Shown: positions 6,944-14,834, counted from the stretch's first letter. The stretch: DNA of 19,718 nt from Firmicutes bacterium CAG:95 (GCA_000438155.1 FR902912.1:23055-42772), one strand, 5' to 3'. Notes: a model not told the origin generated them from the sequence alone. Numbers and translations are program-made.

Positions 6944-7918
6944 ATGGCTAATCACATTAATACAATCGGAGTGCTTACAAGCGGTGGCGATGCACCCGGT
7001 ATGAACGCAGCGATCCGTGCAGTAGTGCGTAAGGCACTCTGCAATGGTGTTAAAGTAAAAGGAATCAAGAAGGGTTATCAGGGACTTCTGAATGAAGAAA
7101 TTGTGGAGATGGAGAAGAAGGATGTTTCTGATACCATCCAGCGTGGCGGAACCATTCTCGGAACAGCCAGATGCCTTGAGTTTAAACAGGAAGAGGTTCA
7201 GGAGCAGGCAGCAGAGATCTGCCGGAAGCATGAAATTGACGGACTGGTAGTCATTGGCGGTGACGGCTCTTACCGTGGTGCCCAGGCACTTTCCAGACAT
7301 GGAATCAACACGGTCGGACTTCCGGGAACCATCGACCTTGATATTGCATGTACCGACTATACCATCGGATTTGATACCGCAATTAATACGGCGATGCAGG
7401 CCATTGATAAGGTACGTGATACCTCATCCTCCCATGAGCGGTGCAGTATCATCGAGGTAATGGGACGTAACGCCGGTTACATTGCCCTGTGGTGTGGCGT
7501 GGCGAACGGTGCCGAGGACATTCTGCTTCCTGAAAAGTACGATTACAACGAGCAGGCACTCATCAACAATATTATTAACAGCCGTAAGCGCGGCAAGAAG
7601 CACCATATCATCATCAATGCCGAAGGAATTGGACATTCCACTTCCATGGCGCGCCGTATCGAGGCGGCCACCGGAATGGAAACCAGAGCAACCATCTTAG
7701 GCTACATGCAGCGTGGCGGATCCCCGACCTGTAAGGATCGTTTCTACGCCTCCATTATGGGTGCTTATGCGGCAGATATCCTCTGCGAAGGAAAGACCAA
7801 CCGTGTCGTAGGCTATCGTCATGGCGAGTTCCAGGATTTTGATATTGAGGAAGCATTAAATATGCAGAAGGAAATTCCGGAATACCAGTATCAGGTAAGC
7901 CGTCTGCTTTCCCAGTAA
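6944..7918 (+). CDS. pfkA: ATP-dependent 6-phosphofructokinase
   Basis: PfkA phosphorylates fructose 6-phosphate to fructose 1,6-bisphosphate, the committed step of glycolysis. The 324 residues match the short bacterial ATP-dependent family. Visible motifs are TSGGDAPGMNAAIRAVVR at the N-terminus, GGDGSYRGA (the Gly at the ATP-type position, not the Asp of PPi enzymes), PGTID (Gly rather than the Lys of PPi enzymes) and MGRNAGYIAL. The catalytic loop reads TIDLD (Asp131, Leu132, Asp133) where E. coli and Geobacillus enzymes have TIDND; the two Asp residues are kept. It has its own promoter after dnaE, and the ATG follows a GGAACGGAGAG purine stretch. I am confident of the function; the effect of the Leu is unknown and it may be common in relatives. 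Confidence 0.96.
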   Translation: MANHINTIGVLTSGGDAPGMNAAIRAVVRKALCNGVKVKGIKKGYQGLLNEEIVEMEKKDVSDTIQRGGTILGTARCLEFKQEEVQEQAAEICRKHEIDGLVVIGGDGSYRGAQALSRHGINTVGLPGTIDLDIACTDYTIGFDTAINTAMQAIDKVRDTSSSHERCSIIEVMGRNAGYIALWCGVANGAEDILLPEKYDYNEQALINNIINSRKRGKKHHIIINAEGIGHSTSMARRIEAATGMETRATILGYMQRGGSPTCKDRFYASIMGAYAADILCEGKTNRVVGYRHGEFQDFDIEEALNMQKEIPEYQYQVSRLLSQ

Positions 7919-7933
7919 AATGAGCCTGCGAAT

Positions 7934-7968
7934 CGTTACTGGAGCGAGATATGAGTGAACAGTAACTG
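7934..7968 (+). repeat. GTTACTG/CAGTAAC hairpin between pfkA and the methyltransferase gene
   Basis: GTTACTG (7935-7941) and CAGTAAC (7960-7966) form a perfect 7-bp inverted repeat around an 18-nt loop. The stem resembles the terminal hairpin of the 138-bp repeat with some bases exchanged. No T-tract follows, so it is not a standard terminator. It fills most of the 64-bp gap between the two genes. Confidence 0.45.
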
Positions 7969-7982
7969 CGAAAGGAAGTTTT

Positions 7983-8828
7983 ATGATTACAAGTCTGAAT
8001 AATGGGCGGATCAGGCATGCGATCCAGCTAAAAGAAAAGAGCCGGACACGGAACGAGGAAGGGCTTTTCGTAGCGGAAGGATTCAAGATGTTTGAGGAAG
8101 CACCGCTTTCAAAAATCAGGGAAATATACTGCCGGGAGGATGTCTGGCAGAGAATGGAGGAGTCTTATCGAAAGGCTCCTCCTGATAAATTATCAGGAAT
8201 TTACGAAAAGCTCATGACCTGTCAGAAACAGGGAACTGTTGTGGAAACCGTGACGGAGGAGGTATTCCGGAAGTTGTCGGATACCCAGACCCCTCAGGGG
8301 ATTTTTTTCCTGATGGAAAAGATGACCTATGACCTGTCGGATCTTCTTAGGAGAGCAGGCGAACGGAAGGAACAGGAAGGGAAAAGACCATTGTTCCTTA
8401 TCCTTGAGGACATTCAGGATCCGGGGAACCTGGGAACCATGATCCGTACCGGAGAGGGGGCCGGAGTTGATGGGATCCTGATGAGTAAAGGAACCGTAGA
8501 TATTTATAATCCGAAGACCATCCGCTCCACGATGGGATCCCTTTACCGAGTACCGTTCCTGTATACCGGAGACCTCACACAGACCATAGCGCAATTGCAG
8601 AAGACCGGGATCCGCGTCTATGCGGCACACCTTAAAGGAACGAAATCCTACCGGGAACCGGACTATACCGAAGGGGCCGCCTTTCTGATCGGAAACGAGG
8701 GAAACGGATTAAAGGAGGAGACAGCGGCGCTGGCAGATGAATACATACGGATTCCCATGCAGGGAAAGCTGGAATCGTTGAATGCGGCTGTGGCAGCGGC
8801 TCTTTTGATGTACGAGGTGGCTGTCTGA
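7983..8828 (+). CDS. SpoU/TrmH-family RNA 2'-O-methyltransferase
   Basis: This 281-residue protein is an SPOUT-class methyltransferase that transfers a methyl group from SAM to a ribose 2'-OH in rRNA or tRNA. The C-terminal domain has the three SpoU motifs: NLGTMIR at 149-155, IGNEGNGL at 236-243, and IPMQGKLESLNAAVAAALLMYE from 257. The N-terminal ~110 residues (SLNNGRIRHAIQLKEKSRTR..GLFVAEG) look like the small substrate-binding domain of this family. It starts 64 bp after pfkA behind GAAAGGAAG. The exact RNA target cannot be read from sequence; 23S rRNA is usual for the two-domain form (the RlmB type). It is probably co-transcribed with pfkA, since no terminator is seen. Confidence 0.9.
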   Translation: MITSLNNGRIRHAIQLKEKSRTRNEEGLFVAEGFKMFEEAPLSKIREIYCREDVWQRMEESYRKAPPDKLSGIYEKLMTCQKQGTVVETVTEEVFRKLSDTQTPQGIFFLMEKMTYDLSDLLRRAGERKEQEGKRPLFLILEDIQDPGNLGTMIRTGEGAGVDGILMSKGTVDIYNPKTIRSTMGSLYRVPFLYTGDLTQTIAQLQKTGIRVYAAHLKGTKSYREPDYTEGAAFLIGNEGNGLKEETAALADEYIRIPMQGKLESLNAAVAAALLMYEVAV

Positions 8829-8935
8829 GGAATCTGCATTTGGTTAAGACAGAGTAAGAGTGAGAAGCACAGGTATGTGTGGTTGTGCAAAAGTGGTTAC
8901 TTCGCCATATAAAAAATAGGAAAGAAGGGATTGAC

Positions 8936-9745
8936 ATGAAGCTTGGATTTATCGGACTTGGCAATATGGCAAAGGCAATGATTGGCGGCATTCTTAAAAA
9001 AGAAGTAGTGTCTGCCACGGACATTATGGGATGTGCAAAAAGTGAGGCTTCCAAAGAATATGCCTCCGGGAACTGGGGTATTCTGATAGGTGAGGATAAT
9101 ATTCAGGTGGCACACTTTGCGGAGATTCTTGTACTTGCCGTAAAGCCGCAGGTTCTGCCCCGGGTGGTTGAACAGATTAAGGATGCGGTTTCAGAGGATA
9201 CAGTGATTGTCAGCATTGCTGCCGGTGTATCGATGGACAGCCTTGGCAGGATGTTTGGCAGAAGCTTAAAATTTGTCCGCTGTATGCCGAATACTCCGGC
9301 ACTTGTCGGAATGGGATGCACCGGGGTGTGTTGTAATGAGCTGGTAACGAGGGATGAGATGCAGCAGAGTCTTTCTCTGTTACAGAGCTTCGGACTGGCA
9401 GAGGAAGTACCCGAGAAGCTGATGGATGCCGTGGTCGGGGTGAGCGGAAGCTCACCGGCGTATGTGTTCCTGTTTCTGGAGGCACTCGCAGATGGAGCAG
9501 TACAGGCAGGAATGCCGAGAGCACAGGCCTACCGGTTCGCTGCACAGTCCATTATGGGAAGCGCAGCCCTGGCACTTGAAACCGGGAAGCATCCGGGAGA
9601 GCTGAAGGATATGGTATGTTCTCCGGGTGGAACAACCATCGAAGCCGTACAGGTTCTGGAGGACCGCGGATTCCGCAGCAGCGTGATGCATGCGGTATCT
9701 GCCTGCGTGGAAAGATGTAGAGCACTTAGCAAAGACGAGACGTAG
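8936..9745 (+). CDS. proC: Pyrroline-5-carboxylate reductase
   Basis: ProC reduces 1-pyrroline-5-carboxylate to proline with NAD(P)H, the last step of proline synthesis. I start it at MKLGFIGLGNMAKAMIGG because this Met begins the Rossmann fold at the family's usual place and follows GAAAGAAGGGA; an in-frame upstream Met at 8879 would add 19 residues unlike the family. The resulting 269 residues are standard. Other motifs are AVKPQVLP, SIAAGVSM, CMPNTPALVGMG, GVSGSSPAYVF and CSPGGTTIEAVQ, the last being the family signature. The 107-bp gap before it holds only a weak CTGTCT/AGACAG inverted repeat (8821-8852). The TAG stop abuts a structured repeat. Confidence 0.96.
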   Translation: MKLGFIGLGNMAKAMIGGILKKEVVSATDIMGCAKSEASKEYASGNWGILIGEDNIQVAHFAEILVLAVKPQVLPRVVEQIKDAVSEDTVIVSIAAGVSMDSLGRMFGRSLKFVRCMPNTPALVGMGCTGVCCNELVTRDEMQQSLSLLQSFGLAEEVPEKLMDAVVGVSGSSPAYVFLFLEALADGAVQAGMPRAQAYRFAAQSIMGSAALALETGKHPGELKDMVCSPGGTTIEAVQVLEDRGFRSSVMHAVSACVERCRALSKDET

Positions 9746-9843
9746 TCGAAGTTTGAGCTTAGTGCGAACGCTACCCGAACACTTAATGAGAGCGAGCGGA
9801 GCGAAGATCGAATTTAGTGAATGGGTAATCCCGCAAACTTGAC
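9745..9843 (+). repeat. Second type of structured intergenic repeat
   Basis: The ends are imperfect inverted repeats, GTCGAAGTTTG (9745-9755) and CAAACTTGAC (9834-9843), with one bulged base. Inside, GCGAACGC forms a tiny hairpin, and CTACCCGAACACTTAA (9770-9785) pairs in 12 of 15 positions with TTTAGTGAATGGGTA (9813-9827), enclosing a purine-rich AGCGAGCGGAGCG stretch. It begins at the last base of the proC stop codon and ends inside the -35 box of the next promoter. Only one copy is in this window, so calling it a repeat rests on its resemblance in layout to the 138-bp element. No protein is encoded. Confidence 0.5.
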
Positions 9844-9867
9844 AAGAATTAGACCATTTGTTAATAT
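9839..9867 (+). promoter_or_regulatory. Promoter for the SH3/cell-wall-hydrolase gene
   Basis: TTGACA (9839-9844) is a perfect -35 box and TAATAT (9862-9867) matches 4 of 6 at a 17-bp spacing. Five bases of the -35 box come from the 3' end of the structured repeat. The predicted leader is about 55 nt and probably serves the three-gene envelope group. Confidence 0.6.
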
Positions 9868-9927
9868 TATCCACATATTACGTAACAAGTTTGTAATATC
9901 TTGTTCATGTATAGTGGAGGAAACATC

Positions 9928-11007
9928 ATGGATCGGAGAAAGAGGCTGTTAGTATGCCTTGCAGGATTAAGTATCTGCATGGGATTCTTACTGACAGAGG
10001 AAATAACCGTTCAGGCCGGAGAAAAGGAAGGACATGACTTCATGTGCTCCGGCGTGGGTACTGTGTTAGATCCCAATGATTTCACCGTGGACGAACCGGA
10101 GAAGCAGCAGGAAGAGCTTAATATCTATCAGAAGTTTGAAGCCGAGCAGGCACGTATGGAAACTGAGCTTGCCATGGCGAATGTCCAGAATGCGCTGAAC
10201 GTCCGTGCACAGGCGAATGAAAAATCAGAGAAGGTCGGATTCCTGTATAAGGACTGTGGAGGCACAATCTTAGAGCAGGAGAACGGCTGGACGAAGATCA
10301 AATCCGGCAATGTGATCGGCTGGGCCAAGGACGAATATCTCGTTTTTGGAGAAGATGCCGAGAAGATGGCAGAGGATGTCGGGAACTGGATTGTGAAGCT
10401 CAATTCAGAAGCAGTACGTGTTAGGATGGAACCGAACGAAGAAGCAGAAACGATCTGCTACCTTGCAAAGGATGATGCAGTAGACTTTATCGAAATTGTA
10501 AACGATGAGTGGGTCAGCATCGACTATGAAGGTGCAATCGGATATGTCAGAACGGAATACATTCAGATTAATTTTCATATTGATGAAGGAGAGACGATTG
10601 AAGTGGTCCGTGCCAGAGAGCGGGAGGCGGCAGAGAGGAAGAGAATTGCGAATCGTGGCGCTGTTTCAGCAGATGCTGATGAAACAAGACTTCTGGCAGC
10701 ATTGATCTACTGTGAAGCCGGCAATCAGCCCTATGAGGGAATGCTTGGTGTCGGAGCGGTTGTCATGAACCGTGTGAAGAGTCCGGCCTATCCGGGAAGC
10801 ATTTACGGAGTCATTTATTCCTCCGGGCAGTTTACACCTGCCATGTCAGGAAAGGTGGCAAGGGTTTACGAAGGAAACATTCCGGATGCCTGCATTCAGG
10901 CAGCACAGGCTGCGATCAATGGCGAAACTTCGGTAGGGGGAGCAACCTACTTTAGAAGAGCCGGACGCCATGACGGCTACGTTATTGGAGATCACGTCTT
11001 CTGGTAA
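9928..11007 (+). CDS. Secreted SH3-domain cell wall hydrolase (SleB/CwlJ type)
   Basis: This 359-residue protein probably cleaves or remodels peptidoglycan outside the membrane. It starts with a signal peptide (MDRRKRLL, then a hydrophobic stretch to about residue 24). Two bacterial SH3 repeats follow, at about 70-125 (ALNVRAQANEKSEKVGFL) and 145-205 (AVRVRMEPNEEAETICYL); these usually bind the wall. The C-terminal ~110 residues are a Hydrolase_2 domain with ALIYCEAGNQPYEGMLGVG, where Glu263 is the likely catalytic acid, and a closing GDHVFW. I chose the ATG after GTGGAGG at 8-nt spacing over a TTG nine codons upstream. SleB proteins act in spore germination, but this domain is also used in vegetative cells, and no sporulation promoter is evident. 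Confidence 0.88.
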   Translation: MDRRKRLLVCLAGLSICMGFLLTEEITVQAGEKEGHDFMCSGVGTVLDPNDFTVDEPEKQQEELNIYQKFEAEQARMETELAMANVQNALNVRAQANEKSEKVGFLYKDCGGTILEQENGWTKIKSGNVIGWAKDEYLVFGEDAEKMAEDVGNWIVKLNSEAVRVRMEPNEEAETICYLAKDDAVDFIEIVNDEWVSIDYEGAIGYVRTEYIQINFHIDEGETIEVVRAREREAAERKRIANRGAVSADADETRLLAALIYCEAGNQPYEGMLGVGAVVMNRVKSPAYPGSIYGVIYSSGQFTPAMSGKVARVYEGNIPDACIQAAQAAINGETSVGGATYFRRAGRHDGYVIGDHVFW

Positions 11008-11044
11008 ACACAAGACCCTGGGAGTACAGGGAGAGGGAGTAAGT

Positions 11045-11482
11045 ATGAGTTCAATGATTACGATCTGGCTGATCGTGTTTGTCGTACTGGTCATTATCGA
11101 GATTATCACGATGGGACTTACCACAATCTGGTTTGCAGGAGGTGCCCTTGTGGCAACGCTGGCAGCAGCAGTTCATGCACCGTTATGGGTTCAGATTGTG
11201 CTGTTCCTTGTCGTATCAGCCCTGTTACTGTTCTTTACCCGTCCGGTAGCTGTAAAATATTTTAATAAGGACCGTGTGAGGACAAATGTGGAGAGTCTGA
11301 TCGGACAGCAGGCCATTGTAATCAGTGAAATTAATAATCTTCAGGGAATCGGGCAGGTGACCGTGAACGGTCAGGAATGGAGTGCCCGCAGTACCGATGA
11401 AGAAGCAGCCATTCCGGTAGGATGCGTTGTTATTATAGAGCGTGTCAGCGGAGTCAAGCTGATCGTTACACCAAAGCAGTAA
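11045..11482 (+). CDS. NfeD-like membrane protein
   Basis: This 145-residue protein has a short NfeD layout. Hydrophobic segments at about 4-23, 26-45 and 49-65 anchor it in the membrane, and a C-terminal OB-fold-like domain starts near residue 80 (NVESLIGQQAIVISEIN..GQVTVNGQEWSARS). It keeps the family's GxVxxxGxxWxA pattern. The start is the ATG after GGGAGAGGGAG; a longer in-frame reading from 10970 would run into the end of the hydrolase gene. It sits 33 bp before an SPFH gene, the classic NfeD-stomatin pairing, and the two proteins are known to work together at the membrane. A small AAAAGC-AGCA-GCTTTT hairpin lies directly after its stop at 11481-11496. Confidence 0.9.
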   Translation: MSSMITIWLIVFVVLVIIEIITMGLTTIWFAGGALVATLAAAVHAPLWVQIVLFLVVSALLLFFTRPVAVKYFNKDRVRTNVESLIGQQAIVISEINNLQGIGQVTVNGQEWSARSTDEEAAIPVGCVVIIERVSGVKLIVTPKQ

Positions 11483-11515
11483 AAGCAGCAGCTTTTTAAT
11501 GGAGAGGAGAAAGAA

Positions 11516-12445
11516 ATGGGAGTATTAGCAGTATTGGTTTTATTGGTTTTCATCTTTGTTCTGGTGATTTTAGCATCCAGCATTAAGATTGTGCCGCAGG
11601 CTTATGCCTATGTTGTGGAGCGTCTGGGAGCTTATCAGTCCACCTGGTCTGTTGGCTTTCATATCAAGATTCCTGTATTTGATAAGGTGGCCCGCAAGAT
11701 CAATTTAAAGGAGCAGGTAGTGGATTTCGCACCGCAGCCGGTAATCACGAAGGATAACGTAACCATGCGGATTGATACCGTTGTGTTCTTCCAGATCACC
11801 GATCCGAAGCTTTATGCATACGGTGTGGAAAATCCGATTATGGCGATCGAGAACCTGACCGCAACAACACTTCGAAACATCATTGGTGAACTGGAGCTGG
11901 ATCAGACACTGACTTCCAGAGAGACCATTAATACCAAGATGAGAGCTTCCCTGGATGAGGCAACGGATCCCTGGGGTATCAAGGTAAACCGTGTTGAGCT
12001 TAAGAATATTATTCCCCCTGCAGAAATCCAGAACGCCATGGAGCGTCAGATGAAGGCAGAACGTGAACGTCGTGAAGCCGTTACCAGAGCAGAGGGTGAG
12101 AAGAAAGCAAGCATTACGATTGCAGAAGGTAAGCGTGAAGCAGCCATTCTGGAAGCAGAAGCAGATAAGCAGTCTGCCATTCTCCGCGCAGAAGCTGAAA
12201 AGGAAAAGATGATCCGTGAAGCAGAAGGTGAAGCAGAAGCCATCTTAAAGGTACAGCAGGCAACCGCAGACGGTATCCGTATGCTGCGTGAAGCAGGAGC
12301 AGATGAGGCAGTCCTTCGCATTAAGAGTCTGGAAGCCTTCGAAAAGGCGGCAGACGGTAAGGCAACCAAGATCATTATCCCTTCTGAAATTCAGGGAGTG
12401 GCAGGACTTGCAGCTTCTTTAAAGGAAATTATTAAGAATGATTAA
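11516..12445 (+). CDS. SPFH/stomatin-like membrane protein (QmcA type)
   Basis: The protein (309 residues) is a membrane scaffold of the SPFH (band 7) superfamily, related to QmcA/YbbK. One N-terminal transmembrane helix (residues 3-21) is followed by the PHB domain, with IVPQAYAYVVERLGAYQSTW, VTMRIDTVVFFQITDP, NLTATTLRNIIGELELD and WGIKVNRVELKNI. Residues ~175-250 form a long Ala/Glu/Arg-rich helix (RQMKAERERREAVTRAEGEK) that likely drives oligomerisation. Known relatives form membrane microdomains and associate with proteases such as FtsH. The partner NfeD gene lies just upstream. The start follows GGAGAGGAGAAAG. Function beyond scaffolding is not visible. Confidence 0.93.
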   Translation: MGVLAVLVLLVFIFVLVILASSIKIVPQAYAYVVERLGAYQSTWSVGFHIKIPVFDKVARKINLKEQVVDFAPQPVITKDNVTMRIDTVVFFQITDPKLYAYGVENPIMAIENLTATTLRNIIGELELDQTLTSRETINTKMRASLDEATDPWGIKVNRVELKNIIPPAEIQNAMERQMKAERERREAVTRAEGEKKASITIAEGKREAAILEAEADKQSAILRAEAEKEKMIREAEGEAEAILKVQQATADGIRMLREAGADEAVLRIKSLEAFEKAADGKATKIIIPSEIQGVAGLAASLKEIIKND

Positions 12446-12449
12446 ACTT

Positions 12450-12536
12450 TTATCTGTTAATCGTGACAGATGCTCTTATGAAGGAAAACAGATAACGTCT
12501 ATATGGCCGGAATCTGCATGATGTGGAACAGTTACG
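12450..12536 (+). repeat. Hairpin and 138-bp-repeat remnant upstream of argF
   Basis: TTATCTGTT (12450-12458) and AACAGATAA (12487-12495) form a perfect 9-bp inverted repeat. Shortly after, AACAGTTACG (12527-12536) is identical to the 3' end of the 138-bp repeat, preceded by TCTGCAT where the repeat has TTTTGCAT. No T-run follows either part. I read this as a decayed relative of the repeat with an internal deletion, but the alignment is short. Confidence 0.4.
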
Positions 12537-12582
12537 GATAATTGAAAACTAAAACAAAAGAAGAGATGGAGAGAGAAGGCAG

Positions 12583-13569
12583 ATGGACTTAAAAGGTAGA
12601 AGCTTTTTAAAGCTATTGGATTATACACCGGAAGAAATCCTGTATCTGGTGGATCTGGCAGCAGAGCTGAAGGATAAGAAGAAAAAGGGAATCCTTACCA
12701 AGGAGATGCATCAGGGCAAGAATATCGTACTGATTTTTGAAAAGACCAGTACACGTACCAGATGCTCCTTTGAGGTAGCAGCACACGATCTTGGTATGGA
12801 GGTGACCTATCTGGATCCTTCGGGTTCCCAGATCGGCAAGAAGGAAAGCATTGCCGATACTGCGCGTGTGTTAGGCAGAATGTTTGACGGAATCGAGTAT
12901 CGTGGTTATGAGCAGACGATCGTTGAAGATCTGGCGAAGTATGCGGGAGTTCCGGTATGGAATGGATTAACCAATGAATTCCATCCGACGCAGATGCTGG
13001 CAGATGTTTTAACAATTAAAGAAAAGCTTGGAAGAATCAAAGGTGTAAAGCTTACTTATATGGGCGATGCCCGTTATAATATGGGAAATTCGCTGATGGT
13101 AGTCTGTGCAAAGCTTGGCATGCATTTTACGGCATGCACCACGAAGAGCTACTTCCCGGATGAGGCACTGGTGGCACAGTGCAGGGAAATTGCGGCAAAG
13201 AGCGGCGGAACGATCACCCTTACCGAGGATGTTACCGAGGGAACAAAGGGCGCCGATGTCATCTATACGGATGTGTGGGTATCCATGGGTGAGCCTTATA
13301 CCGTATGGGATGAGCGGATCCGTTCCTTAAGTCCTTATCAGGTCAACCGTGCCGTGATGGAAAATGCCGGAACACAGGCAATCTTTATGCACTGCCTGCC
13401 TGCGTTCCATGATCTGAAGACCACAACCGGCAAGGAAGTCGGCGAGAAGTTCGGCTTGACGGAAATGGAAGTTACGGACGAAGTGTTTGAATCGGCTCAG
13501 TCGGTAGTCTTTGACGAGGCAGAGAACCGTATGCATACCATCAAGGCGATTATGGCAGCTACGTTATAA
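12583..13569 (+). CDS. argF: Ornithine carbamoyltransferase
   Basis: This enzyme transfers a carbamoyl group from carbamoyl phosphate to ornithine, giving citrulline for arginine synthesis. It has 328 residues. STRTR at 56-60 binds carbamoyl phosphate, HPTQ at 134-137 is the second phosphate-site motif, and Asp230 with Ser234-Met235-Gly236 forms the ornithine-specific SMG loop. HCLP at 270-273 carries the catalytic Cys. The SMG loop separates it from aspartate carbamoyltransferase and the other transcarbamylases. No other arginine gene is nearby, so the sequence does not say whether it acts in synthesis (argF) or in the deiminase pathway (arcB); a solitary copy beside birA suggests the former. 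The ATG follows GAGAGAAGG. birA begins 12 bp after its stop, so they are likely co-transcribed. Confidence 0.94.
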   Translation: MDLKGRSFLKLLDYTPEEILYLVDLAAELKDKKKKGILTKEMHQGKNIVLIFEKTSTRTRCSFEVAAHDLGMEVTYLDPSGSQIGKKESIADTARVLGRMFDGIEYRGYEQTIVEDLAKYAGVPVWNGLTNEFHPTQMLADVLTIKEKLGRIKGVKLTYMGDARYNMGNSLMVVCAKLGMHFTACTTKSYFPDEALVAQCREIAAKSGGTITLTEDVTEGTKGADVIYTDVWVSMGEPYTVWDERIRSLSPYQVNRAVMENAGTQAIFMHCLPAFHDLKTTTGKEVGEKFGLTEMEVTDEVFESAQSVVFDEAENRMHTIKAIMAATL

Positions 13570-13581
13570 CAGGGAGCAGAT

Positions 13582-14412
13582 ATGAAATTTACGATTGATA
13601 AACGCGAAGAGATTGATTCTACCAATCTTGAAGTTATCCGTCGGGCAAAGACCGGTGCACCGGAAGGGACACTGGTTCAGGCAGAACGTCAGATAAGCGG
13701 CAGGGGAAGAAGGGGAAGAGCCTGGGAATCTCCTGCCGGTTCTAATTTATACATGACTCTTCTGCTTCGCCCGGATGTGACGATGGAGCAGGCCTCGGTG
13801 CTGACACTGATTATGGCACTTGCCTGTCAGGAAGGAATTAAAGAGGCAACAGGACTTGACTGTCAGATTAAATGGCCCAATGACCTCGTGCTTCATAAGA
13901 AAAAGGTGGTCGGCATTCTGACCGAGGCAGCGATGTTAGAGCAGGATGAGGCTTTTCCGGAAGGAGAGACACAGAAGGAGCATCCTTATGCACTGGCCTG
14001 CGGAGTCGGGATCAATGTAAACCAGAAGGAATTTCCGGAAGAGATTGCGGACAAGGCAACCTCCCTTTTCATCGAAAGCGGCAGACACTGGAAACGGGAT
14101 GAGGAAAAGCATACGGAGGAACGTCCGGAGGATGTACGTGATGCGGTACGGGATGATATTCTGAGAGCATTTGCCGTCCGGTATGAGCAGTTTTTACAGA
14201 CCGCAGATCTGTCACTTATGAAGGAGGATTATATTTCCCATCTGATCAATCTGGATCAGCCGGTGCGGGTTCTTGATCCGAAGGGAGAGTTCGGAGGTAT
14301 CGCATTGGGGATTGACAATCATGGACAGCTTCTGGTAAAAACAAAGGAGAACGGTGTCGTACCTGTTTATGCAGGAGAGGTATCGGTGAGAGGATTGTAT
14401 GAGTATGTCTGA
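13582..14412 (+). CDS. birA: Biotin--[acetyl-CoA-carboxylase] ligase without HTH domain
   Basis: BirA activates biotin as biotinyl-5'-AMP and attaches it to the carrier domain of carboxylases. The 276 residues begin straight in the catalytic domain (EEIDSTN), so the DNA-binding N-terminal domain of the bifunctional E. coli type is absent; this protein should not repress biotin genes. GRGRRGR at 40-46 is the biotinyl-AMP loop, followed by W-ESPAGSNLYMTLLLRP, KWPNDLV and the C-terminal SH3-like domain ending in YAGEVSVRG. Two hydrophilic insertions are visible, around EQDEAFPEGETQKEHP and ESGRHWKRDEEKHTEERPED. The start follows AGGGAG. The next gene's start overlaps its last codons by 14 bp, which suggests translational coupling. 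Confidence 0.94.
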   Translation: MKFTIDKREEIDSTNLEVIRRAKTGAPEGTLVQAERQISGRGRRGRAWESPAGSNLYMTLLLRPDVTMEQASVLTLIMALACQEGIKEATGLDCQIKWPNDLVLHKKKVVGILTEAAMLEQDEAFPEGETQKEHPYALACGVGINVNQKEFPEEIADKATSLFIESGRHWKRDEEKHTEERPEDVRDAVRDDILRAFAVRYEQFLQTADLSLMKEDYISHLINLDQPVRVLDPKGEFGGIALGIDNHGQLLVKTKENGVVPVYAGEVSVRGLYEYV

Positions 14413-14794
14413 AGCAAACAAGCCGGGACAGGATGTTCCGGAGGAAGAACGTGTTGTGCTCTGCGGAGCCAATGCGTATGATAAGAAATATTATTTTAAT
14501 GAACTGTTCAAGGGAATTCCTGCTTCAATACAGGAAGAGCTCCATATTATCTGTGTGCTTTTTACCGAAGAGATCGGCGGCATCTTCACGATTGAATTCG
14601 ATGAAAATGGCAATGTAGAGCTGCGGACGGAATATGCGCCGGAGGATTATCTCTATGACGATATCGGAAGCGGACTGTTAATCAGTGAAGTAAGAAGGAA
14701 ACGGCAGGAGCTGTTTGAGTCCTTAAGCTTATATTACAAGGCGGTTGTGCTGCATGAGGATATGAGCGAACTGCTGGATGAAGAGGGCTTGTAG
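14399..14794 (+). CDS. Small conserved protein, DUF6145-like
   Basis: This 131-residue acidic protein has no signal peptide or membrane helix. I recognise the pattern VLCGANAYDKKYYFNE..IPASIQEELHIICVLFTEEIGG..F as like the Lachnospiraceae family annotated DUF6145, whose function is unknown; this is from memory, not a search. The C-terminal third is helical and charged (SEVRRKRQELFESLSLYYK). It overlaps the end of birA, so it is in the same transcript. Its start could be the ATG at 14399 or the one six bases later at 14405; both use the GAGAGG upstream. An inverted repeat follows its stop. Confidence 0.8.
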   Translation: MSMSEANKPGQDVPEEERVVLCGANAYDKKYYFNELFKGIPASIQEELHIICVLFTEEIGGIFTIEFDENGNVELRTEYAPEDYLYDDIGSGLLISEVRRKRQELFESLSLYYKAVVLHEDMSELLDEEGL

Positions 14795-14796
14795 GC

Positions 14797-14834
14797 GGAT
14801 CTGCTGTTTGAAGTCATGGTAATGATTCAGATCC
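14797..14834 (+). terminator. Inverted repeat after the DUF6145-like gene, possible weak terminator
   Basis: GGATCTG (14797-14803) and CAGATCC (14828-14834) are a perfect 7-bp inverted repeat beginning two bases after the stop codon. The loop is 24 nt and is followed by TTATTC rather than a clean T-run. It may reduce read-through but is not a strong terminator. Confidence 0.35.

Noticed and set aside
8879..8935. 19-residue N-terminal extension of ProC
   Set aside because: The extra residues precede the Rossmann fold start unlike the family, and the later Met has the better ribosome binding site.
9870..9927. Sporulation sigma-factor promoter for the hydrolase gene
   Set aside because: Fragments such as CATATTACGTA can be forced to fit SigK or SigE patterns, but no complete, well-spaced pair is present, while a sigma-A promoter is.
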